Shown piece by piece: positions 32,913-41,315 of a DNA stretch of 64,000 nt. The notes beneath the pieces were generated by a model that did no database searches, was not told where the DNA came from, and worked only from the letters and a program-made list of their open reading frames with translations. The stretch's first letter is position 1. Every line of letters begins with the position of its first letter. Source of the DNA: JAEUNX01 sp034004685 (GTDB taxonomy: Bacteria; Pseudomonadota; Gammaproteobacteria; Burkholderiales; Rhodocyclaceae); NCBI GenBank assembly GCA_034004685.1, contig JAVEWG010000003.1, forward strand, positions 1 to 64,000, written 5' to 3'. Both the position numbers and the translations under genes were made by a program.

Positions 32913-34151
32913 TCAAAGCAGGCCCTCGAAGAGCTGGATGTACACGGTCTCCCCTGCCGCCACCGCACCCTGCTCTTCGGCCAGGACGATGAAACAGTTG
33001 GCTTCCGTCATGGAGCGCAGCACCCCGGAGCCCTGGGGCCCCGCCAGGCTCACCGTCCAGCCTTGGGGGCCGGGCTGGAGGTAGCCCCGCAGGAATTCCC
33101 GGCGCCCCGGCAGCTTGCGGATGGGGCTGGCGCAGCGGACCGGGAAGGTGGGCCGCGCCGGCAGGGGGGCGACCCCCATCAGGGTCAGGAGCGCATCCTG
33201 CACGAACTGGTAGAAGCTCACCAGGGCGGCCACCGGGTTGCCCGGCAGGCCGAACAGCCAGGTGCCGCCAATCCGGCCAAAAGCCATGGGCCGGCCGGGC
33301 TTCATGTCCACTTTCCAGAAGGCCACCTCCCCCAGACGGGCCAGCACGTCCTTGACGAAATCCGCCTCCCCTACCGAGACCCCGCCGGAAGTGAGGATCG
33401 CGTCGGCGTTGGCGGCGGCTTCCCCCAGGGCGGCTTCCAGGGCCTCGGGCCGATCCGGCACCACCCCCATGTCCAGCACCTCGCAACCCAGGCGGGCCAG
33501 GGCGCCGGCCAGGGTATGGCGGTTGCTGTCAAAGATCTGGCCAGGGCGCGGGGATTGACCGAGGGTGGACAGTTCATCACCGGTGGAGAACAGGGCGACC
33601 CGCAGGGGCCGATACACCGGTAGGGCGACGATCCCCAGGGAGGCCAGCAGGCCCAGCTCCGCCGGCCCCAGGCGCCTGCCCGCCGCCAGGGCGACGCCGC
33701 CCTCGGCCAGATCCTCCCCCGCCCGGCGAATGTTCTGGCCAGCGCCCCGGCCCGCCGGAATCCATGCCTGGCCGCCGGCAAGGCGCACCGCTTCCTGCTC
33801 CACCACGCAGTCAGCGCCCCGGGGCAGCACCGCCCCGGTCATGATCCGGATTGCCTGCCCGGCCTCCACGCTGCCCGTGAAGGGGTGCCCCGCCAGGGCG
33901 CTGCCCACCACCGCCAGGGCGGTTTCAGCGTCGGGGGCCAGGTCCGCCGCCCGTAGGGCGTAACCGTCCATGGCCGAATTGTCGTGGGCCGGCACGTTGC
34001 AGGGGGCAATCACATCCCGCGCCAGTACCCGGCCCAGGGTGCCGTCCACCCCCACCCGCTGCCAGCCGGTGATGGGGGCAAGGGCTTCGAGGATGGCGCG
34101 GCGGGCTTCGGCAACGCTCAGGGCAAGGGAGCTGGGAGTGGCATGGGTCAT
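32913..34151 (-). CDS. moeA: Molybdopterin molybdenumtransferase MoeA
   Basis: The 412-residue product inserts molybdenum into adenylated molybdopterin to make active cofactor. Typical blocks are NVPAHDNSAMDGYALRAADL near the N terminus, RIMTGAVLPRGADCVV, FSTGDELSTLGQSPRPGQIFDSN, TSGGVSVGEADFVKDVL, GRPMAFGRIGGTWLFGLPGNPVA, and a C-terminal beta domain. The start at 34151 (MTHATPSSLALSVAEARR) is chosen over a 15-codon longer frame. No other molybdenum cofactor gene is in the window. It lies between znuA and rpiA on the same strand. Confidence 0.95.
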   Translation of the reverse strand: MTHATPSSLALSVAEARRAILEALAPITGWQRVGVDGTLGRVLARDVIAPCNVPAHDNSAMDGYALRAADLAPDAETALAVVGSALAGHPFTGSVEAGQAIRIMTGAVLPRGADCVVEQEAVRLAGGQAWIPAGRGAGQNIRRAGEDLAEGGVALAAGRRLGPAELGLLASLGIVALPVYRPLRVALFSTGDELSTLGQSPRPGQIFDSNRHTLAGALARLGCEVLDMGVVPDRPEALEAALGEAAANADAILTSGGVSVGEADFVKDVLARLGEVAFWKVDMKPGRPMAFGRIGGTWLFGLPGNPVAALVSFYQFVQDALLTLMGVAPLPARPTFPVRCASPIRKLPGRREFLRGYLQPGPQGWTVSLAGPQGSGVLRSMTEANCFIVLAEEQGAVAAGETVYIQLFEGLL

Positions 34152-34254
34152 GAACGGAGCGATTGGGCGGGGCTGGAGTAGGGGAATTAGTACCACAGAA
34201 TTCGGGTGGGGCGGCGCTGCTCCCCGGGGGCTGGCGGCCCGCCCAGGGAGGCGC

Positions 34255-35148
34255 TCAGCGGGGCGCCAGGGCTTCCAGCAGCACCCGCAGGTTTTCCCGC
34301 ATCATGCCTTCGTAGCTGGCCGCCGGGCCGTTGGCGGCCAGAGCGTCGGAATGGAGGGTGCCCCCTGGCCGGGCGCCGGTTTCCCGCTGGATGCGCGCCA
34401 TCAGGCGCGGATCAGTGACGTTTTCCAGGAACACTGCCGGCACCTTTTCCTGGCGTATCTGGCGGATCAGGGCGCCCACCCCGGCGGCGGTGGCCTCGGA
34501 CTGGCTGGAAAGACCCACCGGAGCAAGGAATGCCAGGCCGTAGGCCCGGGCGAAGTAGCCGAAGGCATCGTGACTGGTGACCAGGCGGCGACGTTCGGCG
34601 GGCAAGCGGGCCAGGCTCTGGCGGATCTCTCTATCCAGGGCTTGCAGGCGGGTGGCGTAGGCCTGGGTATTGGCGGCATAGGCGGGGGCGCCGGCGGGGT
34701 CGGCGGCGGCCAGGGCCCGGCGCAGGTTGTCCACGTAGATCAGGGTGTTGCCCAGGTCTTGCCAGGCGTGGGGGTCGGCCGGATGGTCGTGGTCGCCGTG
34801 GTCATCGTGGGTGTCGGCGGCCAGGGTCCTAACCCCCTGGCTGGCCACCACCAGGGGCCCGCCATAGCCGGCGGAGCGGGCCAGGCGTTCCAGCCAGGGG
34901 TCGAAGCCCAGGCCGTTCATCACCACCAGCCGGGCGGCCTTGATCCGCCGGGCGTCCGAGGGCTTGGGCTGGAAGCCGTGGGCGTCCTCGTCGGGCCCCA
35001 CTAGCACCGTGACCTGGACCCGCTCGCCGCCGACCTGGCGAAGCAGATCCCCCAGGATGGAGAAGCTCGCCACCACCGGCAGGGGCTCGGCCCAGGCCGG
35101 GGTATGCAAAATCAGGCCGGCGAGGAGCAGGACAAGGGCGCGTAGCAT
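34255..35148 (-). CDS. znuA: Zinc ABC transporter, periplasmic metal-binding protein
   Basis: The 297-residue product has a signal peptide (cleavage after PAWA, residue 20) and the cluster 9 metal-binding fold. Probable ligands are His57 in DAHGFQP, His127 in DPHAWQD, a His near 189 in TSHDAFGYF and an Asp near 266. A short charged loop rich in His and Asp (113-122) precedes DPHAW, which favours zinc over manganese. Its start shares one base with the permease stop (TGATG), so the two are translationally coupled. It is the last gene of the importer operon. Other divalent metals cannot be excluded. Confidence 0.9.
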   Translation of the reverse strand: MLRALVLLLAGLILHTPAWAEPLPVVASFSILGDLLRQVGGERVQVTVLVGPDEDAHGFQPKPSDARRIKAARLVVMNGLGFDPWLERLARSAGYGGPLVVASQGVRTLAADTHDDHGDHDHPADPHAWQDLGNTLIYVDNLRRALAAADPAGAPAYAANTQAYATRLQALDREIRQSLARLPAERRRLVTSHDAFGYFARAYGLAFLAPVGLSSQSEATAAGVGALIRQIRQEKVPAVFLENVTDPRLMARIQRETGARPGGTLHSDALAANGPAASYEGMMRENLRVLLEALAPR

Positions 35149-36017
35149 CAGGACTCCAGGTGGGTATGGCCCCCCAGGCGGCCAGTGATGAGCCCGCCGG
35201 GGGCAAAAAGCAGGGCGGCGAAATAGAACAGCCCGGCCGCCAGCACGATGGCCGGGCCGGCGGGCACGTCGGCGTGGAAGGACACCAAGAGACCGATCAC
35301 GCTGCTGGCGAAGGCCTGGCCACTGGCCAAGGCTAGCATGGGGGCCAGGCGATGGGCCCACAGGCGGGCGGCGGCGGCGGGCAGGATCATGATCCCCACC
35401 GCCATCAGGGTGCCCAGGGCGTGGAAGCCGCACACCAGGTTGAACACCACCAGCACCAGGAAGCCGTAATGCATCAGGGGCGACAGCCCGCTCACCCCCC
35501 GCAGGAAGGCCCGGTCCACGCATTCCAGCACCAGGGGCCGGAGCAGGGCCGCCAGGATCAGCAGGGTGAGGCTGGCGATGGTGGCGATGAGCAGCAGGGA
35601 GGCGTCATCCAGGGCCAGCACCGAGCCGAACAGCACGTGGAGCAGATCCAGGTTGCGCCCCCGCAGGGACACGATCATGACCCCCGCCGCCAGGGACAGG
35701 AGATAGAAGGCCGCCAGGCTGGCATCCTCCTTGAGCACCGAGCTGCGGGACACCACCCCCGCCAGCAGCACCACCAAAATGCCGGCGGCGATTCCCCCCA
35801 CGGTCATGGCCCCCAGGGACAGGCCGAAGGCCAGGTAGCCCAGGGCCGCCCCGGGCAGGATGGCGTGGGCCATGGCGTCCCCCATCAGGCTCATCCGCCG
35901 CAGGAGCAGGAACAGCCCCACCGGGGTGGCCCCCAGGGAGAGGGCCAGGCAGCCCGCCAGGGCCCGGCGCATGAAGCCGAATTCCAGGAAGGGGCTGAAA
36001 ATGTCCGCCGGGCTCAT
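35148..36017 (-). CDS. znuB: Zinc ABC transporter, permease (ABC-3 family)
   Basis: The 289-residue product is a polytopic inner-membrane protein of the ABC-3 family, with about eight hydrophobic helices. The family contact LMGDAMAHAILPGAALGYL, which couples to the ATPase, is present near residue 45, and GTLMAVGIMILPAAAARLW in the C-terminal third is also typical. It forms the channel for metal delivered by the adjacent binding protein. It overlaps the ATPase gene upstream by four bases and the binding-protein gene downstream by one. Confidence 0.93.
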   Translation of the reverse strand: MSPADIFSPFLEFGFMRRALAGCLALSLGATPVGLFLLLRRMSLMGDAMAHAILPGAALGYLAFGLSLGAMTVGGIAAGILVVLLAGVVSRSSVLKEDASLAAFYLLSLAAGVMIVSLRGRNLDLLHVLFGSVLALDDASLLLIATIASLTLLILAALLRPLVLECVDRAFLRGVSGLSPLMHYGFLVLVVFNLVCGFHALGTLMAVGIMILPAAAARLWAHRLAPMLALASGQAFASSVIGLLVSFHADVPAGPAIVLAAGLFYFAALLFAPGGLITGRLGGHTHLES

Positions 36018-36754
36018 GCCGCCTCCGGATCCCGGCGGCAGACCGGGGCGTGATCATCGAAGACCTCCGAGCGGCGCCGGGCGGCCTTGAGGTTGTCCCG
36101 GCTCAGCACCCGGGCGGTGTCGCCAAAGGCGATGGGTTCCCGGGCCACCAGCAGGCAGGTGGGGAAGTGGCGACGCACTTCTTCCAGGTCGTGGAGTACC
36201 GCCAGCACCGTGCGGCCGTTACAGTGCCAGTCCAGCACCAGGCGCATCAGGTCTTCGGTGGTGCGGGTGTCGATGGCGGCGAAGGGTTCGTCCAGCAGCA
36301 CGATGGGGGCATCCTGGAGGAGCAGCCGGGCAAAGCGGGCGCGCTGAAACTGGCCGCCCGAGAGGGTGCCGATGGGGCGCCGCTCGAAGCCCTCCAGGCC
36401 CACCGCCGCCAGGGCTTGCCTGATCCGGTCGGCGCCAGCGGAGCCCAGGCGGCCAAAGGGGCCGGTCTCGCGCCACAGGCCCAGGGCCACCAGATCGAAC
36501 ACCGAGAGGGGAAAGTCGGTGTCGATCTCGCTCTTCTGGGGCAGGTAGGCCACCCCGTGGCGGCCCTCGATTCCCATGTGGATGTGGCCACCCAGGGGTG
36601 GAATCTCCCCGGCCAGGCCCTTCAGGAGGGTGGATTTGCCCGCCCCATTGGGTCCCACCACCGCCACCAGGTCGCCCTTGGTGATGGTGAGGTTGAGGTG
36701 GTGCACCGCTGGGTGGCGCTCGTAGCCCAGGGTAAGGTTTTCCAGGCGGATCAT
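36014..36754 (-). CDS. znuC: Zinc ABC transporter, ATP-binding protein
   Basis: The 246-residue product has Walker A GPNGAGKSTL (about 33-42), the Q-loop region YLPQKSE, signature LSGGQFQRARFARLL, Walker B IVLLDEPFAAID and the switch His in VLHDLEE. It powers metal uptake through the neighbouring permease. GAGGA precedes the ATG. It is the only importer ATPase in the zinc island, so it may also serve the second permease encoded at 40310-41077. Confidence 0.95.
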   Translation of the reverse strand: MIRLENLTLGYERHPAVHHLNLTITKGDLVAVVGPNGAGKSTLLKGLAGEIPPLGGHIHMGIEGRHGVAYLPQKSEIDTDFPLSVFDLVALGLWRETGPFGRLGSAGADRIRQALAAVGLEGFERRPIGTLSGGQFQRARFARLLLQDAPIVLLDEPFAAIDTRTTEDLMRLVLDWHCNGRTVLAVLHDLEEVRRHFPTCLLVAREPIAFGDTARVLSRDNLKAARRRSEVFDDHAPVCRRDPEAA

Positions 36755-36764
36755 TGATCGTTCC

Positions 36765-36938
36765 TCAAGCCAGGGCCCAGGCCACCACGGCCCACAGCAG
36801 GGCGGTCAGCACCCCCGCCAGGGCCAGGCGCGGGCCGGCGCCGCTGGTCAGCAGGGTCACGGTCAGTGGAAGGCGCCCCCCGGGGAGGGGATGGCCGTGG
36901 TCGTGGCCATGGTGAGAATCTGGGGTCGGGTTGGGCAT
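36765..36938 (-). CDS. Small His-rich one-helix membrane peptide at the head of the zinc operon
   Basis: The predicted 57-residue peptide begins MPNPTPDSHHGHDHGHP, with a cluster of five His and two Asp, followed by a Pro/Leu linker and one hydrophobic segment (LALAGVLTALLWAVVAWALA) that ends the protein. It lies 10 bases before znuC and behind the candidate Zur operator, so co-expression with the importer is likely. The His cluster could bind zinc at the membrane face. No family is recognised, and the ribosome site is poor, so the exact start is uncertain. A longer frame to 37019 is possible but would cover the operator. Confidence 0.6.
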   Translation of the reverse strand: MPNPTPDSHHGHDHGHPLPGGRLPLTVTLLTSGAGPRLALAGVLTALLWAVVAWALA

Positions 36939-36961
36939 CGTTGGGGAGGATTCGATCGATG

Positions 36962-36983
36962 AATGCTGCAATAAAGTTGCATT
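36962..36983. promoter_or_regulatory. Palindromic candidate Zur operator before the zinc importer operon
   Basis: A 22-base imperfect palindrome (AATGC at 36962-36966 and GCATT at 36979-36983, with inner TGCAA/TTGCA arms at 36967-36971 and 36977-36981) lies just upstream of the small His-rich gene and about 85 bases beyond the end of the regulator gene. Position, size and A+T content suit a Fur-family site. A related GTTGCA half-site recurs upstream of the regulator. Confidence 0.5.
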
Positions 36984-37065
36984 AGTGGCAAGGGGTCTGT
37001 TTCTGGCGGTGGGCGCCACCTGGCGGATTGATCCAGGGTGCCGCTCCGGGCCCGGGGATGGGGCC

Positions 37066-37506
37066 CTACCGGCCGGCGCAGTTCGGGCAGGTGCCGTGGA
37101 GGGTCAGCTCTGCCCGGTCCATGCGGTAGCCCGCCGGCAGGGCGATGGCAAAGCTGGGCAGGAGGTTTTCCAGGCACAGCACCTGACCGCAGTGGTCGCA
37201 GTGGAAATGGGCGTGCTGGTGCGCCTCCGGTCGAGCAACGGCGAAGCGCCAGACCCGGTCACCACCGGCCATCCGGTGGGCGATGCCCTGTTCCACCAGC
37301 CAGTCCAGGGCGCGGTAGAGCGTCACCCGGTCGTGGTGCTCTCCTTGTTCCACCAAGGCGGCGGCCAGTTCGTCGTGGCTCATGGGCTGGCCCTCCGCCT
37401 GGAGGGTTTCCAACACCGCCAGCCGGGTGCGGGTGACCCGGCCGCCATGGGCGGCAATCAGGGCGCTAGCCATAGACTCGGCGGGGGCATGAGTGATTTT
37501 GGTCAT
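37066..37506 (-). CDS. zur: Fur-family transcriptional regulator, probable Zur
   Basis: The 146-residue product has a winged-helix DNA-binding domain (GGRVTRTRLAVLETL, DRVTLYRALDWLVEQGI) and a dimerisation domain with HQHAHFHCDHCG and a C-terminal CPNC, which make a structural zinc site. The gene sits between a zinc importer operon and other zinc-island genes, and this context supports zinc sensing over iron, manganese or peroxide. As zinc-bound repressor it would block uptake genes when zinc is plentiful. It diverges from the DUF2946-like gene, and a shared regulatory region lies between them. Confidence 0.85.
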   Translation of the reverse strand: MTKITHAPAESMASALIAAHGGRVTRTRLAVLETLQAEGQPMSHDELAAALVEQGEHHDRVTLYRALDWLVEQGIAHRMAGGDRVWRFAVARPEAHQHAHFHCDHCGQVLCLENLLPSFAIALPAGYRMDRAELTLHGTCPNCAGR

Positions 37507-37525
37507 GGGATGGCTTGCCTTGGTA

Positions 37526-37544
37526 GTTGCAACAGTGTAGCGTT
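37526..37544. promoter_or_regulatory. Possible second Fur/Zur-type site between zur and the DUF2946-like gene
   Basis: GTTGCAACAGTGTAGCGTT resembles, in the reverse direction, the half-sites of the palindrome at 36962-36983 (AAYGCTRCA and GTTGCA), but the spacing is three bases shorter. It lies in the divergent region where control of both genes would be expected. This is a weak match. Confidence 0.3.
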
Positions 37545-37592
37545 TCCGTCCCGTTGCCTCAAGGTGCCCTGGCCTCCGCCACTTTGCGTTTC

Positions 37593-37910
37593 ATGCCCAT
37601 TCACCGGCGATTCGTGCTGCTTTGCCTGATCAGCCTGGCTCTCCTGGTTTTCCAGCAGCAGGGGCTGGCCCACGCCTATGCCCATGAGTTCCAGATTGGC
37701 CAGGGACAGGTCCGTTTCGATATCGACCATGGGGTCGAGGAGGTCTGCGGGGTGTGCCTGGCCTTGGTGGGGATGGGCAACGGTCTGGCCCGTCAGGCGG
37801 CCCCTGTCCTTTGCGCTGCGCCTAGTTCCGCAGTGTCTATTGCATCGGGCTCCCATCGGGCCACTGAGCCCGCCTGGCACTACACCGCTCGCGCTCCACC
37901 CGTGGCCTGA
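37593..37910 (+). CDS. DUF2946-like small exported protein
   Basis: The 105-residue product has a basic start and a hydrophobic segment (FVLLCLISLALLVF) ending near AHAYAHE, which reads as a signal peptide or membrane anchor. The rest contains a CGVC motif and ends in RAPPVA, a pattern seen in DUF2946 proteins, which are commonly found beside metal-regulated outer-membrane receptors. Function is unknown; a periplasmic metal or redox role is conceivable from His and Cys content. It precedes an outer-membrane barrel gene by about 80 bases. Confidence 0.6.
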   Translation: MPIHRRFVLLCLISLALLVFQQQGLAHAYAHEFQIGQGQVRFDIDHGVEEVCGVCLALVGMGNGLARQAAPVLCAAPSSAVSIASGSHRATEPAWHYTARAPPVA

Positions 37911-37992
37911 CCGCCTTCCGTTTCAAGGTCCCCGCGTCGCCGCATCTTTCGGATATCGACGCGGGGCGGTCATGCCTTTGTGGAGCTTTGCC

Positions 37993-39390
37993 ATGTTTTC
38001 CATCACCCGATCCCGGGCTGCCCTTGCGGCGGCTCTTCTCTTCCCGCTGGCAACCTCGGCGGCCGATCCCGAACTTACTGCCCTGCAAAATGAATTGCGC
38101 CAGCTGAGGGAAAGCTACGGCCAGCGCATCGCCGAGCTGGAGCAACGCCTGGCGGCAGCCCAGGGCGGATCCAGCCCGGCGCTCCCCGGCGCCGCTCCGG
38201 CCACCGCAGCGCCGATCCCTTCGGGTGGCGGCAATGCCTTCAACCCCGAGATTTCCCTGATCCTGCAGGGTGGCTACCGGAGTGGCAAGAATCTGGAAGA
38301 ACGCCAGATCACCGGCTTTCCTTCCGCTGCGGGCCATGACCACGGAGAGGAGGGCGGCCCCCGCCGGGGTTTTTCCCTGGATGAGACTGAATTGACCCTG
38401 GCGGCCAACATCGACCCCCGCTTTCGGGGCAGCGCCAACCTGGCCCTCCACGACGGCGAGGTGGAGGTGGAGGAGGCCTGGCTTCAGACCCTGGCCCTGG
38501 GCCGGGGCTTTACCCTGCGGGCGGGTCGCTTCCTCTCGGGCATCGGCTACGCCAACGAACAGCATCCCCACCAGCGAGACTTCGCCGGCCCTGCCCTGAT
38601 GCACGAGGCCCTCTTCGGCGAACACGGCAGCTATGCCAACGATGGTTTGCAACTGCGCTGGGTGGCCCCGACACCCTTGTTCCTGGAGTTGGGGGCTGAG
38701 GTGGGGCGGGGGGCCAACTTCCCCGGTACCGACCGCAACGTAAACGGCGCCGGCTCCACCGCCCTGTTCGCCCATCTGGGGGGCGATGTGGGGGACTCCC
38801 ACAGCTGGCGGGCCGGACTCTCCTGGCTGGGGACCCGGGCCCGGGAGCGGGAGTCCCACTATACCGACACCTGGGCGGGGGAAGAGGTGGCAGGGGCCTT
38901 CAGTGGCCGCAGCCGCACCTGGATTGCCGATCTGGTGTGGAAATGGGCGCCCGGGGGCAATGCCCGCCAGACCAGCCTGACTTTCCAGACCGAGTACTTC
39001 CAGCGCCGGGAATCCGGCGGACTGAGCTGCTTCGAGGAAGAGAGCAGCGGCGCCAGCGCCTGTGCCGAGCCGGTGGACAGCCGCTATCGTGCCCGCCAGT
39101 CCGGCTGGTACGCCCAGACGGTGTATCAGTTCCATCCCGAATGGCGGGTGGGCGTTCGCTATGATCGGCTGGATGCTGGCAGCCTGGATTTCGGCGCTAA
39201 CAATACCCATTTGGTCCGGCCCGATTACCAGCCCGACCGGGCCACCCTGATGATGGATTGGAACCCCAGCGAGTTCTCCCGGCTGCGCCTCCAGTTCGCC
39301 CGGGACCAGGCTCAGCAGGGGCTCACGGACAACCAGTGGTGGTTGCAGTACATCGTCAGCCTGGGGGCCCATGGCGCCCACGCCTTTTGA
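37993..39390 (+). CDS. Outer-membrane beta-barrel protein, probable zinc-linked porin
   Basis: The 465-residue product has a signal peptide (cleavage near TSAA), an N-terminal coiled coil (ELTALQNELRQLRESYGQRIAELEQRLA) like that of several trimeric or peptidoglycan-touching porins, and then alternating aromatic beta-strands ending in a barrel. A short His-rich loop (GHDHGEEGG) is exposed early, and another region carries EQHPHQRD. There is no TonB box or plug domain, so it is porin-like rather than a TonB receptor. GGAG stands before ATG 37993; the ATG at 37972 is an alternative. Its position in the zinc island suggests a zinc entry channel. Confidence 0.7.
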   Translation: MFSITRSRAALAAALLFPLATSAADPELTALQNELRQLRESYGQRIAELEQRLAAAQGGSSPALPGAAPATAAPIPSGGGNAFNPEISLILQGGYRSGKNLEERQITGFPSAAGHDHGEEGGPRRGFSLDETELTLAANIDPRFRGSANLALHDGEVEVEEAWLQTLALGRGFTLRAGRFLSGIGYANEQHPHQRDFAGPALMHEALFGEHGSYANDGLQLRWVAPTPLFLELGAEVGRGANFPGTDRNVNGAGSTALFAHLGGDVGDSHSWRAGLSWLGTRARERESHYTDTWAGEEVAGAFSGRSRTWIADLVWKWAPGGNARQTSLTFQTEYFQRRESGGLSCFEEESSGASACAEPVDSRYRARQSGWYAQTVYQFHPEWRVGVRYDRLDAGSLDFGANNTHLVRPDYQPDRATLMMDWNPSEFSRLRLQFARDQAQQGLTDNQWWLQYIVSLGAHGAHAF

Positions 39391-39401
39391 GGAGATCGAC
39401 C

Positions 39402-40313
39402 ATGCAAAGACGATTTCAGAGATGGTTACTGGCGGGGCTGTTGATGGCCAGCGCCGCCGCGCCCGCCGGCGCGGCCCTCCAGGTGGTGGCCTGCGAGCCG
39501 GAATGGGGCGCTCTGGCACGGGAGCTGGCCGGGGAGGGGACGGAAGTCCGGGTGCTCACCGCCGCCCGCCAGGACCCCCACCACATCCAGGCCCGCCCCA
39601 GCCTGGTGGCGGCCGTGCGGCAGGCCGAGCTGGTGGTATGCACTGGGGCTGAGCTGGAGGTGGGCTGGTTGCCGGTGCTGCTGCGTCAGTCCGGCAATCC
39701 GGCTATTCAGCCCGGTCAGCCGGGCTATTTCGAGGCGGCGGCCCAGGTGCGCCTGCTGGAGGTGCCGGGCCGGACGGATCGGGTCGATGGAGACGTGCAT
39801 CCCAGCGGCAATCCCCACATCCAGGGGGATCCCCACCGCATCGCCCAGGTGGCCGCCGCCTTGGCCCGTCGTCTGGCTGAGCTGGATCCGGCCCATGCTG
39901 CCGTTTATCACGGGCGTCATGCGGACTTCGCGGCCCGGTGGCAGGGGGCGATTCAGCGCTGGGAAAAAGCTGCCGCGCCCCTAAGAGGGGTGGCGGTGGT
40001 GAGCCATCACAAGTCCTTCATCTACCTGACCGGCTGGTTAGGAATGGTGGAAGTGGCGCAACTGGAGCCCAAGCCCGGCCTGGAGCCCAGCAGTGCCCAC
40101 CTGGCCGGGGTGCTGGCCTCTCTGGAACGCCAGCCTGCCCGGATGATCCTGCGCACCCCCTACAACGATGGCCGGGGCTCCCTGTGGCTGGCGGAACGGG
40201 CCCACATTCCGGCCCTGGTGCTGCCGGGCACGGTGGGGGGCAGCGAGGGGGCGGGGGATCTCTTCGGCCTCTTCGACGACAGCCTGGCCGTGCTTCTGGG
40301 GGCTTTGCGATGA
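39402..40313 (+). CDS. Second ZnuA-like metal-binding protein
   Basis: The 303-residue product has a signal peptide (cleavage near PAGA, residue 24) and the cluster 9 binding-protein fold. Candidate ligands are His60/61 in DPHHIQARPS, His133 and His139 in DVHPSGNPHIQGDPHR, His202 in SHHKSFIYLTGWLG and the Asp in PYNDGRGS. It differs clearly from the protein at 34255-35148 and lacks its His/Asp loop, so it is not a recent duplicate. The ATG follows GGAG and is 11 bases after the barrel gene. It overlaps the following permease by four bases. Metal specificity is inferred from context only. Confidence 0.85.
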   Translation: MQRRFQRWLLAGLLMASAAAPAGAALQVVACEPEWGALARELAGEGTEVRVLTAARQDPHHIQARPSLVAAVRQAELVVCTGAELEVGWLPVLLRQSGNPAIQPGQPGYFEAAAQVRLLEVPGRTDRVDGDVHPSGNPHIQGDPHRIAQVAAALARRLAELDPAHAAVYHGRHADFAARWQGAIQRWEKAAAPLRGVAVVSHHKSFIYLTGWLGMVEVAQLEPKPGLEPSSAHLAGVLASLERQPARMILRTPYNDGRGSLWLAERAHIPALVLPGTVGGSEGAGDLFGLFDDSLAVLLGALR

Positions 40314-41077
40314 ATCTGGCGGGGCTGGAGCTTTCCATCCTGGGGCCCGCCTGCCTGGCGGGCCTGCTGGTGCTGGCCACCCACGTGCCCCTGGGAATCC
40401 GGGTGCTGGAGCGGGGCATCGTCTTCATCGACCTGGCCATCGCCCAGGTGGCCGGTCTGGGGGTGATGGCGGCGGGAGCCATGGGTTGGGAAGCCCAGGG
40501 TTGGGCGGTCCAGGGGGTGGCAGTGGTCGCCGCCCTGGCAGGAGCCCTCCTTCTCACGTGGACCGAGGGGCGCTGGCCGGAGCTCCAGGAGGCCTTGATC
40601 GGCGTCTTGTTCGTCCTGGCCTCCTGCGCTGGCATCCTGCTCCTGGCGGGCAACCCCCATGGCGGCGAGCACCTGCGGGATCTGCTGGTGGGGCAGATCC
40701 TGTGGGTGGGCCTGGATGAACTGGTGCCGGTGGCGGCCCTCAGCGTCGGGGTGCTGGCCCTGTGGTTCAGCCTGGGGGCGCGCTTGGGGCGACTGGGTTT
40801 CTATGTCCTCTTCGCGGTGGCGGTGACCGCTTCGGTGCAGTTGGTGGGGGTGTACCTGGTGTTCGCCAGCCTGATCCTGCCGGCCCTGGCCACCCGGGGG
40901 CTAGCGGGTGGCTACCGCCTGGTCCTCGCTTATGGGGTAGGGGCCGTCGCGCTGCTGGCGGGATTGAGTCTGTCGGCGGTGCTGGATCTACCCTCGGGTG
41001 CGGTGGTGGTGCTGGTGATGGCGGCCCTGACGGCCGGAGTGGCCTGGGCCCGTGGAGGGGTCCGGGATAAACCTTGA
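40310..41077 (+). CDS. Second ABC-3 family metal permease
   Basis: The 255-residue product has about eight membrane helices and the ABC-3 contact region FIDLAIAQVAGLGVMAAGAMG, which corresponds to the ATPase-coupling loop. VGVYLVFASLILPALATRG fits the later conserved block. It is translated together with the binding protein (ATGA overlap), but no ATP-binding subunit gene follows. It may borrow the ATPase encoded at 36014-36754, or depend on one elsewhere in the genome. The three-gene run barrel, binding protein, permease looks like one operon. Confidence 0.85.
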   Translation: MNLAGLELSILGPACLAGLLVLATHVPLGIRVLERGIVFIDLAIAQVAGLGVMAAGAMGWEAQGWAVQGVAVVAALAGALLLTWTEGRWPELQEALIGVLFVLASCAGILLLAGNPHGGEHLRDLLVGQILWVGLDELVPVAALSVGVLALWFSLGARLGRLGFYVLFAVAVTASVQLVGVYLVFASLILPALATRGLAGGYRLVLAYGVGAVALLAGLSLSAVLDLPSGAVVVLVMAALTAGVAWARGGVRDKP

Positions 41078-41315
41078 GGGCTTGGGGCCTGATGGGGATC
41101 CGAGGGCGGGCGAGGGGCTCTGGAGTGGTACCAGCCCACTTTGGATAGTTTGGTGAAGGCGATCCTCAGGGTAGTCTTGCCTTCCCGAGGTGCCCCTTAA
41201 CGGCCCGCCTGCTGATCCTGCCGAGGGCGCTGGCAGAAGGGGCTTGGCCTGGGTCAAGGCCGCCATGGGCTGGGCTGGGCACATTGGTGCCCATTTCAAT
41301 CTGGAAAACGAAGCC

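Noticed and set aside
41078..41315. Possible riboswitch in the leader of the Tsx-like gene
   Set aside because: A GGGCAC/GTGCCC hairpin is present, but no conserved core of the cobalamin, TPP, FMN or other common riboswitches could be recognised.
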